Shown: positions 16,462 through 26,525, counted from the stretch's first letter. The stretch: 44,707 nucleotides of DNA from an uncultured Muribaculaceae bacterium (GCA_904501735.1 CAJGBY010000017.1:1-44707), one strand, 5' to 3'. Program-made: numbers and translations. Notes: generated by a model not told the origin, from the sequence alone.

Positions 16462-19209
16462 TTAGAATTTAATCCCCACATTCAAGAATACCTTCAAGCC
16501 TTGAGCATAGTAGTATTTGTTAGGATAACGGGTTGTTGTTGTCAAGTAATCCTTTGTATTGATACGACATTGTTGGTAACCCGATGTTTGAATGTTACGA
16601 TTGTTAAGCAAGTTGTTTACATTCAAATTGATGTTCATCGATGCCGAACGATTCAAATATATCACCTTACCGATACTTGCATTCACAACAAACGCATTCT
16701 TCAACTTGTCTTGCTTAGTGAAATCTGTAATCCATGCTTCATATTCATCAAGTGAGTTAAAGTTAGATAAGATATCTGAACGCTCTTCGTGGCGATTAGG
16801 CGCAAGCGAGATGTAGCTGTCGCCCATATATGTACCATTTAATTCGAAGAACCACATCTTAGGCGCACGGTAGTTGAAACCTACACTCAAGCAAGTTTGT
16901 GGAGTTCCCGATACATAGTAATTCTTCAAGTAAACGATTTGTGTAGTGTCAGGTGACATACCATTTTCGTAGCTACGAGTACCCATTGGGCGATTCTTGT
17001 ATTGATACTTTGAGAATGTACCTGCTACCGAAACTGAGAACGAAGGAGTAATAGATGCCTTCAAGCCCACTTCCACACCACGATATGACTTGCGCACATT
17101 TGTTAGCGCATAGTTCATAAATGTTTGGAATTCGTCGTCATAGAACGATAAGCGTTCAGTAGAGTTGAATTGTTCAGTCCAGAAACCTGTGATACTACCC
17201 TTAAGTGCACGATAACTGAACACATAAGAAATATCTCCCGACAACAAACGCTCGCTACTCAATCCTGCTACCACACCGTCACGAATACGAGGTGATACAT
17301 AAGCGCGATCGCTCAACGGAGCCTTTGTGCCATAATAGCCATGTAGTACAAAACGGTTGCGACCATCAAGTTTGTAGTTCACACCCACCTTCACGCCGGC
17401 ATTGTCAAACTGATGAAGTTCGCCCTTTCCATAAGAATTTTCAGGCGCGCGACCATTTTTCATATTACCAACGCGTTGGAATTGAGTGTAGCTAAGATTC
17501 AAGCCATAGTTGATGTCCCACTTAGCCAGATTTATCACATTTTGCACCCAAGCATTAGCTTTCACCGAGTTGATGTTGTAATCGTAACCAAAACGCTCAC
17601 CTACACCCACTTTACGATTTGGATTATTTAGGTCGTTTTGTAGGATAGTTGGGTTGTCAGGATAATCGCGTTCTGAATATTGGTCGATATCAAGCCAATA
17701 ATCACCACCAAGAAGGTCCTTAATAGTCTTATAGTAAGAAGCTTCTGAGTAGTTCACGCCCACACCTGCTTGAAGTGTCATGAAGTCGTTCAAACGAGTG
17801 TTGAAAGTTGAATTCAACTGATAATTCACTTGGTTGCTGTGGCGATTTTCAAGAATATATACCGAACTTGGTTGTCCTGCATATTCCTTAGCCAAATAGT
17901 TGGTTTGATATAGATTATCCCAGTCGATTTGGCGTTGACTTTCATCATTGGTCCACTTATCTACATACAAGTCATATTCTTCTTGATGATCGATGTAATA
18001 AGATGGTAGATAACGATAATAGTCGGGGCGTGGGTCAGATGCATTACACCAGTTAAGAGCCGATGAAGCATAGTTTGATGAACGGAATCCCACACCAGTG
18101 TTAAGTGTTGTTCCTTCTTTTGGTTTCCACACCCAGTTGATGATTGCAGTAGGGTCAAACGCTTCTACCACCTTGGCATTGCGCTTTTTGCCGTTTTGCC
18201 AACCCCAGTTAGGGTTATATAAGTTATCACCTGCAAGGTCGTAGGCTTCTTGAGCCACTGCCGATGAGTTAGTGCGCTTAGTTGGTGCGCCAAATGTTAC
18301 AAATGATAGGCTGTGTTGCTTGTTGAACACCTTTTGTGCCGACAAGAAATAACCCCATGAATTGTAGAACGAACCTGGTGTTACACCTTCGTCGGCATAT
18401 CGAGCAATTGCCGACATTGTTACTGCCCAACCACTCTTCATCAAACCAGTGCTATATGTAGCCATTGCACGAAGTTTGTAATTTGAGTTAGTGTAGGCCA
18501 CGCTACCATTGAATCCTGGAGCATAATCTTCGGCAAACACCGAAATGTCGGTACTACCACCAATCTGACCGAAAGAGAAGTCGTTGGCTTCAAGACCTAT
18601 TGTTACATCTTTGCGCTTGAATGCAGTGTTCATACCACCAATCATTGAGTAATTGAAACGACCGCGTGTAGCATCGTTGAAATTCACCCCGTTGATGTAA
18701 GTGTCGGAATATTCCGAGTCATAACCACGCAAACGGAAGCGCATCAAGCTGAAATCGTAGCTTGCAGCATTGTAATACACATTGTCGCTTGCGCCCGAAA
18801 GTGTAGAAATTGCTTGTGAAGCGCCTTCTTCGTCTTCAAGCTCGGCTTCGTTGATGGTGTAATCTTCGTCGCCAAAATAATCGGTTCCGTCGCTAACTTT
18901 CTCAGCATCAAGAAGAATCTTACCCAATTCTTCTACAACGCCTTCCACGATAACCACATTTTGCGACCAATCTTTAAAGCCATAACCCACCACAGATACC
19001 TTGTCGGTGCCTGGCTTGGCATTGGCAATACGGAAACTACCATCGACCGATGTAGTAACCGTAAGGTTTTGATTGTCTATCGTTACTATTGCACCTTGCA
19101 CTGGAGCATTGGTACTTTTGTCGAGCACCACCCCGCTCACGCCCGTTGTTTGGGCTATCGCTGGCAAAGCGAAAAATAGCGATAGAAGCAAAAATAATTT
19201 GATTCTCAT
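16462..19209 (-). CDS. TonB-dependent receptor with N-terminal carboxypeptidase-like domain
   Basis: The 915-residue outer membrane protein has a signal peptide (MRIKLFLLLSLFFALPAIAQ), a carboxypeptidase-regulatory-like beta-sandwich (about 21-100, GVSGVVLDKSTNAPVQGA), a plug domain (about 130-260, with the RGYDSEYSDTYINGV segment) and a long beta-barrel ending in an aromatic strand (YYAQGLKVFLNVGIKF). Such receptors import large or scarce substrates with energy from TonB. There is no SusD gene beside it; the partner is the DUF5689-like lipoprotein gene downstream. The ATG at 19209 starts the signal peptide and lies properly downstream of a -7 box, whereas a GTG at 19257 would sit almost at the predicted transcript start. 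Confidence 0.92.
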   Translation of the reverse strand: MRIKLFLLLSLFFALPAIAQTTGVSGVVLDKSTNAPVQGAIVTIDNQNLTVTTSVDGSFRIANAKPGTDKVSVVGYGFKDWSQNVVIVEGVVEELGKILLDAEKVSDGTDYFGDEDYTINEAELEDEEGASQAISTLSGASDNVYYNAASYDFSLMRFRLRGYDSEYSDTYINGVNFNDATRGRFNYSMIGGMNTAFKRKDVTIGLEANDFSFGQIGGSTDISVFAEDYAPGFNGSVAYTNSNYKLRAMATYSTGLMKSGWAVTMSAIARYADEGVTPGSFYNSWGYFLSAQKVFNKQHSLSFVTFGAPTKRTNSSAVAQEAYDLAGDNLYNPNWGWQNGKKRNAKVVEAFDPTAIINWVWKPKEGTTLNTGVGFRSSNYASSALNWCNASDPRPDYYRYLPSYYIDHQEEYDLYVDKWTNDESQRQIDWDNLYQTNYLAKEYAGQPSSVYILENRHSNQVNYQLNSTFNTRLNDFMTLQAGVGVNYSEASYYKTIKDLLGGDYWLDIDQYSERDYPDNPTILQNDLNNPNRKVGVGERFGYDYNINSVKANAWVQNVINLAKWDINYGLNLSYTQFQRVGNMKNGRAPENSYGKGELHQFDNAGVKVGVNYKLDGRNRFVLHGYYGTKAPLSDRAYVSPRIRDGVVAGLSSERLLSGDISYVFSYRALKGSITGFWTEQFNSTERLSFYDDEFQTFMNYALTNVRKSYRGVEVGLKASITPSFSVSVAGTFSKYQYKNRPMGTRSYENGMSPDTTQIVYLKNYYVSGTPQTCLSVGFNYRAPKMWFFELNGTYMGDSYISLAPNRHEERSDILSNFNSLDEYEAWITDFTKQDKLKNAFVVNASIGKVIYLNRSASMNINLNVNNLLNNRNIQTSGYQQCRINTKDYLTTTTRYPNKYYYAQGLKVFLNVGIKF

Positions 19210-19271
19210 AATATTTAAGTATTTGTTTTTGTTTTTTCGTCTAAATCCTTTTAGCACTTATATTAAGTTTA

Positions 19272-19279
19272 CAAAGCTA
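19272..19279 (-). promoter_or_regulatory. -7 promoter box of the TonB receptor operon
   Basis: The minus strand reads TAGCTTTG, matching TAnnTTTG, 62 bases before the ATG at 19209. No upstream TTTG element was found at the usual spacing. Confidence 0.5.
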
Positions 19280-19334
19280 CTAATTTTTTTTAAGATTTCT
19301 TATTTAATTTGTGAGTAAATGTAGATAAAGCACC

Positions 19335-19349
19335 CCTTATAGCATAAGG
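19335..19349. repeat. Small inverted repeat upstream of the esterase promoter box
   Basis: CCTTAT-AGC-ATAAGG forms a 6-bp inverted repeat located where an upstream regulator site of the esterase gene could be. It is too short to be convincing alone. Confidence 0.3.
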
Positions 19350-19364
19350 TTAAAACAAAAAACA

Positions 19365-19372
19365 TATCTTTG
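19365..19372 (+). promoter_or_regulatory. -7 promoter box of the esterase gene
   Basis: TATCTTTG matches TAnnTTTG and lies 24 bases before the ATG at 19397. An apparent TTG start at 19370 is part of this box and was rejected. Confidence 0.6.
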
Positions 19373-19396
19373 CATATCATTAAAGCACTATTATCT

Positions 19397-20275
19397 ATGA
19401 AAAAGCTACTATTACTGATGTGCGTGCTCTTGTGCGCGTGGAACACTGCCTTTGCCACCGACTATGAAGGCACTGGCTCTCTCACTCAACATTCGATTAA
19501 ACACAAAGGTGTGGAATACTCTTATTACCTCTACACTCCAACCAATATTGCGAAAGATGCACCTCTTGTGTTGTTCTTTCACGGCTATGGTGAGCGCAAT
19601 ATCCCTTCTACCAATTTTGGGCTCAACCCGGTTGCCGACAAGCACGGGTTTGCGGTGTGTTATCCCGTTGGTCCTAAGGATTTCAAGGGCGAAAATTGCT
19701 GGTCGGTAGGATATTCTTTTCACATTGACAATAATTGGGAACGCGACGATGTGGGATTCACTATCAAGCTCGTGAAACATCTTCAAAAGACTCACAATCT
19801 CTCGCGCCACAATGTATTTGTTACAGGACACTCTAATGGTGGCGAAATGAGCTATCTATTGGCTTATAAAGCGCCTCACATCTTCGCTGCAGTAGCACCT
19901 ATTTCGGGGCTTACAATGGAATGGATGTATCGCGACCTCAAGCCTCAACTCCCTATCCCTCTCATGGAGGTGCATGGCACTAACGATGTGGTATCAAAAT
20001 GGAATGGCGACCCCGACAACAAAGATGGCTGGGGCGCATACATTGCAGTGCCTCAAGCTGTTGCTTTCTGGGCTGCCGTGAATCGTTGCACTCACGAAAT
20101 CGCCGAGGAACTACCACGAAATGGCAACCAAGTGATTGCTCATCGCTATGTCGACGGAACCAACGGCAACCAAGTGTGGCTCTACGAAGTGGTGGGCGGC
20201 ACTCACTCTTGGGCAAGCAACGGCATGAACACTGCCGAAGAAGTGTGGAAATTCTTTAGCTTATACATCAAATAA
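19397..20275 (+). CDS. Secreted esterase of the feruloyl esterase / PHB-depolymerase-like family (LpqC/CE1 type)
   Basis: The 292-residue alpha/beta hydrolase has a signal peptide (MKKLLLLMCVLLCAWNTAFA). The nucleophile elbow GHSNGG holds Ser146. LVLFFHGYGE supplies the oxyanion-loop region, and the acid and histidine are likely in HGTNDVVSK and GGTHSWASN. Family members release ferulic or acetyl esters from plant polysaccharide or depolymerise polyesters; the natural substrate here is not determined. It is a single plus-strand gene between the TonB receptor and the leucine-rich-repeat gene, with its own promoter and a shared bidirectional terminator. Confidence 0.87.
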   Translation: MKKLLLLMCVLLCAWNTAFATDYEGTGSLTQHSIKHKGVEYSYYLYTPTNIAKDAPLVLFFHGYGERNIPSTNFGLNPVADKHGFAVCYPVGPKDFKGENCWSVGYSFHIDNNWERDDVGFTIKLVKHLQKTHNLSRHNVFVTGHSNGGEMSYLLAYKAPHIFAAVAPISGLTMEWMYRDLKPQLPIPLMEVHGTNDVVSKWNGDPDNKDGWGAYIAVPQAVAFWAAVNRCTHEIAEELPRNGNQVIAHRYVDGTNGNQVWLYEVVGGTHSWASNGMNTAEEVWKFFSLYIK

Positions 20276-20292
20276 GCTGATATACATAAACA

Positions 20293-20326
20293 AAAAATCT
20301 CCAAAGCTTTCACTTTGGAGATTTTT
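20293..20326. terminator. Bidirectional terminator between the esterase and LRR genes
   Basis: A perfect 14-bp stem (AAAAATCTCCAAAG with CTTTGGAGATTTTT) closes a 6-base loop. It has T-rich flanks on both strands and serves both convergent genes. Confidence 0.88.
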
Positions 20327-20347
20327 CTTTTATAGAGTTATTGGTTA

Positions 20348-23300
20348 TTACTTAACCACAATTTTAGCAACTTTATTGCCCACTGTTACGATGTAAGCAC
20401 CTTCAGCAACATCGCTAAGCACTGTTTCGCCAGCCACTGTTACTGCATTGCGCACTTCAGCACCATTCACAGCATATAGCTTGATAGCTGCACCTGCTTC
20501 GGCACACTTAACGATTACATTGTTACCGTTTACAGTTACTGATGCTACATCGCCTTCGATAGCTTCAACGCCTGATTTTTTCACATCCATCAAGTCAGTG
20601 AAGATATATACATTAGGCAATTCAGAGTTAGTCATCACACACATAATGCCTTCGAAGTCATTCAAGAATGTAGTAACACCATTTTCAAGAGTATATTCTT
20701 CGTCGATATATAGCTCTTCGCCTTCAAGTACACCTGTGTCTTGGTTTACACCAGGAACGCCGATGAACCATTGATAAACTGTAGGAGTGTTACCAACCTT
20801 GATTTGATCACTCAAGTCTACCTTACCGTCAACACATACTGCATTGATAGGAGCTTGACCGTGATAGTAGTACACGATAAGGTTCTTCTTCAATGGAAGT
20901 GTCTTGAAAGTGAAGTTGTTGTTGTTGATAACAAGCATAATCAAGTTAGGCACTACATCGATATTGATTTCGCTCAATTGGTTGTGACCAATAGAGAATT
21001 GGCTAAGGTTCTTAACACCGCTCAAGTCGATTGAAGAGAAGTTATTATTATCAAGATACAATGCCCACAAGTTAGGGTTGTTAAGCTTGATTTCGCTCAA
21101 TTGGTTATAAGCAGCCGAGAACAAACCTACATTAGGGTTCTTAGTCAAGTCAACACTTGTCAAATTATTCTCAGCCATTGCAATAGTTGTCAATGCTGGG
21201 AATTGAGAGAAGTCGAATGAAGTGAATTCATTGCCTTCAAGTGACAATTCTTGCAACTTAGTTGAACCTACAGGCAACTTAATTTCGCTCAAACCAGCAC
21301 CACCAACAGTGATATTGATAGCGTCAGTCAACTTAGAACCATCGAATGAAGCAAGCTTAGCACCATCCATACTGAATACTGTGATAGCTTCAGTTGGTTC
21401 GTAAGTATATACCTTAACTTCAGCACCAGCCTTAGTTACTGCATCAAATAGCTTGTAAGATTCTTCCAATACATATTGAGACACTGTATTGTTACCATTC
21501 CAGTCGATATACAATGCTGTACCAGCCTTAGCTGCAGCAAGTGATAGAGACACGCTGTCGCCTTCGTTTACAGTCTTGAATGTAGCAATCAAGTTAGTTG
21601 GCATACCAGCAGCTTCGATTTGAGTAGTCTTGAACACCTTATCGCCAGCAAAACCTGGGTACAATGAGTTTGTCATTTCGCAATACACCTTACCCATTGT
21701 AGTGTTGATGAATGTTGTTACACCATTTTCTTCAGAATAGTCAACACCTTCAACAAGAGTTTCGCCTGACGCCTTCTTCCATACATAAGTTGTCTTGCCT
21801 TCACGGTTTTGAGAAGAAAGGTCTACACCAGGGCCCTTAGTTGCAACAAGGAAGTCAGCTTGAGGAGCATAGATGTAGTTTTCGTCCTTCAAAGTACCAT
21901 GAGCTGGCAATGTTGGCATAGTGAACAAGTTGTTGTTACAAGCGAAGTATTCAAGCTTGCTTTGTTCAGGCATTACTACCGATGGCAACTTGTTGTAAGA
22001 AATGTCAAGATGCTTCAATTCGTAGCAATATGTGAAGTCAAGTTCGAAGAAATTATTGTGAGATAGGTCGATGTATTCAACATAGTCACCATTGTAGAAG
22101 CTAATCATTTCGCTTAGTTGGTTGTGGCTAAGATCCAAGTGATGCACACAACGCATATCGTTAAGAGTAACCGCTATAAGTTGGTTGTGGCTCAAATTGA
22201 TATGAGAAAGTTCGTTCTTTGAGTAGCTGTTGTTAGTACCGCTTAGGCTCAACACTGAAAGGTTGTTACCACTCAAATCAAGAGAACGCAAGCAACGGTT
22301 CCAAGTCAAATCAATAGTATACAAACCTGCGTTTGCAATAGTAAGTTCGCGCAATGAAGCAAGTTTTGTAACATCGGCTGAATACATTGGGATATCTTTT
22401 ACATTAATAGCCGAAACAGTCACACCTTCTGGAGCATAAACGACAACTGAACCATATCCAGCTCTTGTACCCACAACATTAGCAGTAGCTGGAGTAAGGC
22501 TTGATGTAGCAGTGAACTTCACTTGCTTCATATCACCGAAGTCAACATAGAAGTCGATAGGGTTTTCAGCTGTTGCACCTTCGATACCTACACCAAATTG
22601 GATTTGAGCACCTGCGCTCAATTCGGTAGTGAAGTTGAACACATTTGTTGGCTTGCCATATTCGCTTGCACTCTTAACCATGAATTTGCTTGTTACCAAG
22701 TAATTTTCATTGAATAAAGAGTTTGCAAACACTACTTTCATAGAGTCAACGTGAGCCTTCAAGATTTTCAACTTACCATCAGCATAGCTATAGTAGCTAT
22801 TGTCAAGCAATTCAGAGATACTATCGTTATATTCAGAGATAGCATATACAGCAACCTCAGTTGTTGTACCTTCACGAAGTACGCGCTTGGTGAAATCAAA
22901 TTCTTTTCCAATAGGATAAGATTTCTCCATTGCCATAGGACGTTGTTCGTAATAATATGTGTTCCAAGTTCCAGGATTAGTTGGCAATGTTGCATAGTCC
23001 ATACAGTTCTTATTCAAGTATACTTGATACAATGAATTCTTGCAGCTTGACAAATCGATAGAAGTCAAATAGTTGTCTTGTGCATCAAGATATTGAAGCT
23101 TAGTATTCTTTGAAAGGTCAAGCTCAGTAAGTTTGTTACCACCACAGAACAAATAGTACAAGTTAGGGTTGTTTGTTACATCAAGCTTTTCAATCTTATA
23201 TGAATTGTTGTAAGCACCGATGTGAGAGCAATACAATTCTCTCAAATATTTATTTTTGCTTACATCAATAGAAGTAACCTTAGTTTCAGAGACGTTAAGA

Positions 23301-24025
23301 ATCAAAAGATTTGGGTTTTTGCTCACGTCTACGCTTGATACGTTTGTTACGTCAAGAGTCAAGCGTTGAAGATAAGGACAGCCTGTTGGGTCGATTTGAG
23401 TCAAACTAACATTGTGATAACCATCAAATGACATCATATTTGGATAATCCGACAAGTTAAAGTTTGGATCCATGTGTTCGATGATGCTCACTTCAAGGAT
23501 ATACAAATCAGGCTTGTTTGCACCAATTACAAGAGGAGTTTCAGCAGTAAATGTGTTGTCGCTCAAGTAAAGTGCGCGCAATTTTGTTTGATTTGTCAAG
23601 TCAAGACGCTTCAATTCGTTGTGGCTCAAGTCAAGGATGTCAAGTTCAACACCTTCGGCAAATTCGATCCACTCGATATAGCAACCGCTTGCGTTGATAT
23701 AGTCCAACTTATCAGCGTCACCATAGATCTTTACGATACCATCCTTAGATACAGTACATTCAACATATGTACCAGTTATGCTACCAGAGCCATCGTCAAA
23801 AATAGCTGGCACAACTTCATATTCCGACAAACCGAAACCACAATCCACATCCATATAACATGAATCGGTAGTACCCAACACCAAAGAGAAGGCGTTGCTT
23901 GTTCCGTAAGTTTCGTAAATATTAGTACGGAATGTTACGATTGGCTTTGCAGTGTCTTGTGCATTTGCAACAAATGGCATCATCGCAAGCACAATCACAG
24001 CCAACAAATTAAAAATTTTCTTCAT
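20348..24025 (-). CDS. Secreted leucine-rich-repeat protein with T9SS-type C-terminal domain
   Basis: The 1225-residue protein has a signal peptide (MKKIFNLLAVIVLAMMPFVANAQ). Three blocks of leucine-rich repeats lie at about 110-350, 545-720 and 900-1075, with units like LxxLDLSxNxLxxLDL; beta-sandwich segments separate them (KTTYVWKKASGETLVEGVDYSE and similar). The last about 70 residues (AIKLYAVNGAEVRN to GAYIVTVGNKVAKIVVK) match a T9SS type A sorting domain, implying surface attachment or release. LRR proteins of this kind in Bacteroidales (BspA-like) bind host or bacterial surface molecules, but the partner here is unknown. It follows the subtilisin-like gene by 68 bases on the same strand. 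Confidence 0.88.
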   Translation of the reverse strand: MKKIFNLLAVIVLAMMPFVANAQDTAKPIVTFRTNIYETYGTSNAFSLVLGTTDSCYMDVDCGFGLSEYEVVPAIFDDGSGSITGTYVECTVSKDGIVKIYGDADKLDYINASGCYIEWIEFAEGVELDILDLSHNELKRLDLTNQTKLRALYLSDNTFTAETPLVIGANKPDLYILEVSIIEHMDPNFNLSDYPNMMSFDGYHNVSLTQIDPTGCPYLQRLTLDVTNVSSVDVSKNPNLLILNVSETKVTSIDVSKNKYLRELYCSHIGAYNNSYKIEKLDVTNNPNLYYLFCGGNKLTELDLSKNTKLQYLDAQDNYLTSIDLSSCKNSLYQVYLNKNCMDYATLPTNPGTWNTYYYEQRPMAMEKSYPIGKEFDFTKRVLREGTTTEVAVYAISEYNDSISELLDNSYYSYADGKLKILKAHVDSMKVVFANSLFNENYLVTSKFMVKSASEYGKPTNVFNFTTELSAGAQIQFGVGIEGATAENPIDFYVDFGDMKQVKFTATSSLTPATANVVGTRAGYGSVVVYAPEGVTVSAINVKDIPMYSADVTKLASLRELTIANAGLYTIDLTWNRCLRSLDLSGNNLSVLSLSGTNNSYSKNELSHINLSHNQLIAVTLNDMRCVHHLDLSHNQLSEMISFYNGDYVEYIDLSHNNFFELDFTYCYELKHLDISYNKLPSVVMPEQSKLEYFACNNNLFTMPTLPAHGTLKDENYIYAPQADFLVATKGPGVDLSSQNREGKTTYVWKKASGETLVEGVDYSEENGVTTFINTTMGKVYCEMTNSLYPGFAGDKVFKTTQIEAAGMPTNLIATFKTVNEGDSVSLSLAAAKAGTALYIDWNGNNTVSQYVLEESYKLFDAVTKAGAEVKVYTYEPTEAITVFSMDGAKLASFDGSKLTDAINITVGGAGLSEIKLPVGSTKLQELSLEGNEFTSFDFSQFPALTTIAMAENNLTSVDLTKNPNVGLFSAAYNQLSEIKLNNPNLWALYLDNNNFSSIDLSGVKNLSQFSIGHNQLSEINIDVVPNLIMLVINNNNFTFKTLPLKKNLIVYYYHGQAPINAVCVDGKVDLSDQIKVGNTPTVYQWFIGVPGVNQDTGVLEGEELYIDEEYTLENGVTTFLNDFEGIMCVMTNSELPNVYIFTDLMDVKKSGVEAIEGDVASVTVNGNNVIVKCAEAGAAIKLYAVNGAEVRNAVTVAGETVLSDVAEGAYIVTVGNKVAKIVVK

Positions 24026-24042
24026 TATTTGTGATTATTATT

Positions 24043-24080
24043 ATCAGCCTTACATGCCTCGCAAGCCACATAAGGCTGAT
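24043..24080 (-). terminator. Hairpin between the subtilisin-like and LRR genes
   Basis: A 10-bp stem (ATCAGCCTTA with TAAGGCTGAT) closes an 18-base loop just past the protease stop. The minus-strand flank is AT-rich but lacks a real T run, so this may be a weak terminator, a processing site or a stability element. Confidence 0.5.
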
Positions 24081-24093
24081 TAATTATTTATTT

Positions 24094-26382
24094 TTACTTA
24101 ACAATAATCTTTTGGCTATAAGCGCCGTTTACATTAAGCACATACACACCTGCAGCAAGAGTAGAAGCATCTACATTCACTTCGTCGCCTGCAGCTGCAA
24201 CAACCTTAACTGCTTGACCTTGCATGTTGAAGATAGTTACATTCATTTCTTCAGCATCGCCCAAGAACACATTGTAAACATTCTTACCTGCGCTTGTTAC
24301 CATCAAACGATCAGTCTTAGCTGTGATATCCTTGATACCTGAGTTGCCAGCGCGACGGATAACTTCCTTCAAACCAGCATAAGCATCAAACTTACCAGCA
24401 CCCCATTGTACTGGGTCACCCGAGAATGTTGTTACATAGTCGTCCTTAAGTGCTGTAGTATTGATGATATCAATAGCTTCGTTCACTGTTAGCTTAGGAT
24501 TAGCTTCAAGCCACAATGCCATAGAACCAGTTACAACTGGTGTAGCCATTGAAGTACCAAGTTGTTGATGCCAGTAGTAAGTAGTTTCGCCTTCAGTTAC
24601 CTTAGCTTGAAGTGCATCGTTAGTAAGGCTGTTGTTTTCAACATAAGCTGTACTACTTGATGAAATGATTGTAGAACCTGGAGCACATACATGAGGAAGG
24701 TTCTTACCATTCACCAAAGTACCGAATGAAGAATAGCTTGCTACTTGTCCTTCAGGATATTTACCTTGACCATAAGTGTAAGAATAACGGTCAAGTGAGC
24801 ACCAGTGTTCGCGAGTGTTATAAGCACCTACTACAATCACATTTTCACCTGTTGCAAGGTCGTTGATTGTACCATTTGTTGAACCATCAGTCCAACCATT
24901 CAAACCATAACCACTCATAGCAGTGTATTGACCATCGCAGAATGCGTCGATGCGTTGACCTTCACTACCGATTGCTTCAAAACCAATGATATAGTTTCCA
25001 GTAGCATTGTTAGAAGTGTCAAATACCAAATAGTCAAGAAGTGTTACATAACGGCCGCTATCTTCGTCGATCCATGAACCGATTCCGATATAACCATTGA
25101 AATAGCGAGTAAATGAAAGATGCGAAATATCGCCGTCGCTTGTCCAACCATCACCAGCCGACATATAAGTTGGCGCACCATTTGTATTACCTTCGATACC
25201 GAAAGATAAAACTTGTGTATTACGAGATTTGTTGATAACCTTCACATTAGCCTTGAATTCAGTTGAATCCTTGCTGTAGATGTAGATTTGACCCCAACGA
25301 AGATTTGGGTAGTTTGCAAAATAATCAGGATACATTGGGTGAATGAAAGTCTTCACTGTGTTGTCTGTTGCTGTAAGGTTCTTAGTAAGTGCAATAGGAA
25401 GAGCACCTTCGTTACCTGCAGCCATACAGATGATAGCTTCTTTACCAGCAAGTTCAAGATATTGGTTCATCACACCTGTACCATCGTGAGGACCCACATT
25501 AGTACCAACTGACAAGTTGATTACAGCAGGCTTACCTGTGTTGTAAGCATGGTCAAGAATACCTTCCATACCAAGAGCGATGAACATTTCGTTCAAGTCA
25601 CCACATGATGCAGCGATATCAGCATCATAAGCCACGCCATAGTAAGGATTAGCCATATCTTTCACCACGCCAGCAGCTCCTTGAAGAGTTGCAGCCGACA
25701 CATTACCCTTGTAGCTACCAGCCATGATACCAGTAGTGTGAGTACCGTGGAATTCATTTGGGTCGTCGATAGTGAATTCATTCACTTTGCCCGAGTAGTT
25801 AACTACAGAATATCCATCTTCTGCTGTGTTATCGATAAAGATATGAGTAAGTGAAGTGAAGCGAGTGCTACCGTCTTCCTTCTTGAAGTTGATGTGATTA
25901 GGTTCAACACCACCATCAACGATACCTGCGATTACGCCCTTACCAGTGTAAGCTTGTGGAAGGCCTTCGCCAGCGTGAATCTTATCGATACCCGTAACAC
26001 GGCGTGCTGAGTCCATCTTAGCAGTCAATGGACGAGAAAGTTGCAATTTCTTCACTGAGCGCAATGCCGAGATGCGTTCTACATCGTTAACTGGCATTGA
26101 CACAAGAGCGATATCGCCACGCACGCGAACCACATTCACACCTTCAGCTTCAAGTTGTTCTACTGAAGCAGCGTTATCAAGCTTAATCAAGCCTGTGATG
26201 TGATTAGTAGGGATGCCATATTGCTTCATAGCCTTCATTTGTAGCTTGCTACCTGGCATTTCCATTGCATTCATCACTTTGTGACGGCGCAAAATAGCAC
26301 GATTGTCCATGCTCAATTGCGATTCAGCCGATACTGTCATCGCAAATCCCGCCAAAAGGACACTTAGAATGATTTTCTTCAT
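24094..26382 (-). CDS. Secreted subtilisin-like (S8) serine protease with T9SS-type tail
   Basis: The 762-residue protease has a signal peptide (about 1-19), an inhibitor-like propeptide region (about 20-125) and a split S8 domain. The catalytic triad is Asp156 (GIVDGG), His212 (FHGTHTTG) and Ser611 (GTSMATP), with the oxyanion Asn in MAAGNEG. About 400 residues separate His and Ser, more than in a minimal subtilisin, so a beta-rich insertion lies within the domain. The last about 75 residues (YNVFLGDAEEMNVTIFNMQG to GVYVLNVNGAYSQKIIVK) form a T9SS type A sorting domain. It is likely exported to the surface and degrades host, dietary or bacterial proteins. The LRR gene follows downstream. Confidence 0.93.
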   Translation of the reverse strand: MKKIILSVLLAGFAMTVSAESQLSMDNRAILRRHKVMNAMEMPGSKLQMKAMKQYGIPTNHITGLIKLDNAASVEQLEAEGVNVVRVRGDIALVSMPVNDVERISALRSVKKLQLSRPLTAKMDSARRVTGIDKIHAGEGLPQAYTGKGVIAGIVDGGVEPNHINFKKEDGSTRFTSLTHIFIDNTAEDGYSVVNYSGKVNEFTIDDPNEFHGTHTTGIMAGSYKGNVSAATLQGAAGVVKDMANPYYGVAYDADIAASCGDLNEMFIALGMEGILDHAYNTGKPAVINLSVGTNVGPHDGTGVMNQYLELAGKEAIICMAAGNEGALPIALTKNLTATDNTVKTFIHPMYPDYFANYPNLRWGQIYIYSKDSTEFKANVKVINKSRNTQVLSFGIEGNTNGAPTYMSAGDGWTSDGDISHLSFTRYFNGYIGIGSWIDEDSGRYVTLLDYLVFDTSNNATGNYIIGFEAIGSEGQRIDAFCDGQYTAMSGYGLNGWTDGSTNGTINDLATGENVIVVGAYNTREHWCSLDRYSYTYGQGKYPEGQVASYSSFGTLVNGKNLPHVCAPGSTIISSSSTAYVENNSLTNDALQAKVTEGETTYYWHQQLGTSMATPVVTGSMALWLEANPKLTVNEAIDIINTTALKDDYVTTFSGDPVQWGAGKFDAYAGLKEVIRRAGNSGIKDITAKTDRLMVTSAGKNVYNVFLGDAEEMNVTIFNMQGQAVKVVAAAGDEVNVDASTLAAGVYVLNVNGAYSQKIIVK

Positions 26383-26440
26383 AAATTTTAATTTAATTCT
26401 TTCTATTATTCTGTAGTTTTCTCAACTTTCGTATAGATAT

Positions 26441-26470
26441 GGTGTTTTTAACTCAAAACACCCTTTTTTT
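26441..26470 (+). terminator. Terminator-like hairpin on the plus strand without a plus-strand gene
   Basis: GGTGTTTT and AAAACACC form an 8-bp stem with a 6-base loop, followed by C and seven T residues on the plus strand. No gene on that strand lies upstream. It may stop antisense transcription or act as a leader hairpin of the protease mRNA on the minus strand. Confidence 0.45.
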
Positions 26471-26525
26471 ATATGTAAACCGTCGCTATTCACATCTCTT
26501 AATATAGCGTTGGCTTTTAAATGTC

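Noticed and set aside
20348..24025. Possible CRISPR or tandem DNA repeat suggested by recurring similar segments
   Set aside because: The repeats are protein leucine-rich repeats with varying DNA and no constant repeat-spacer pattern.
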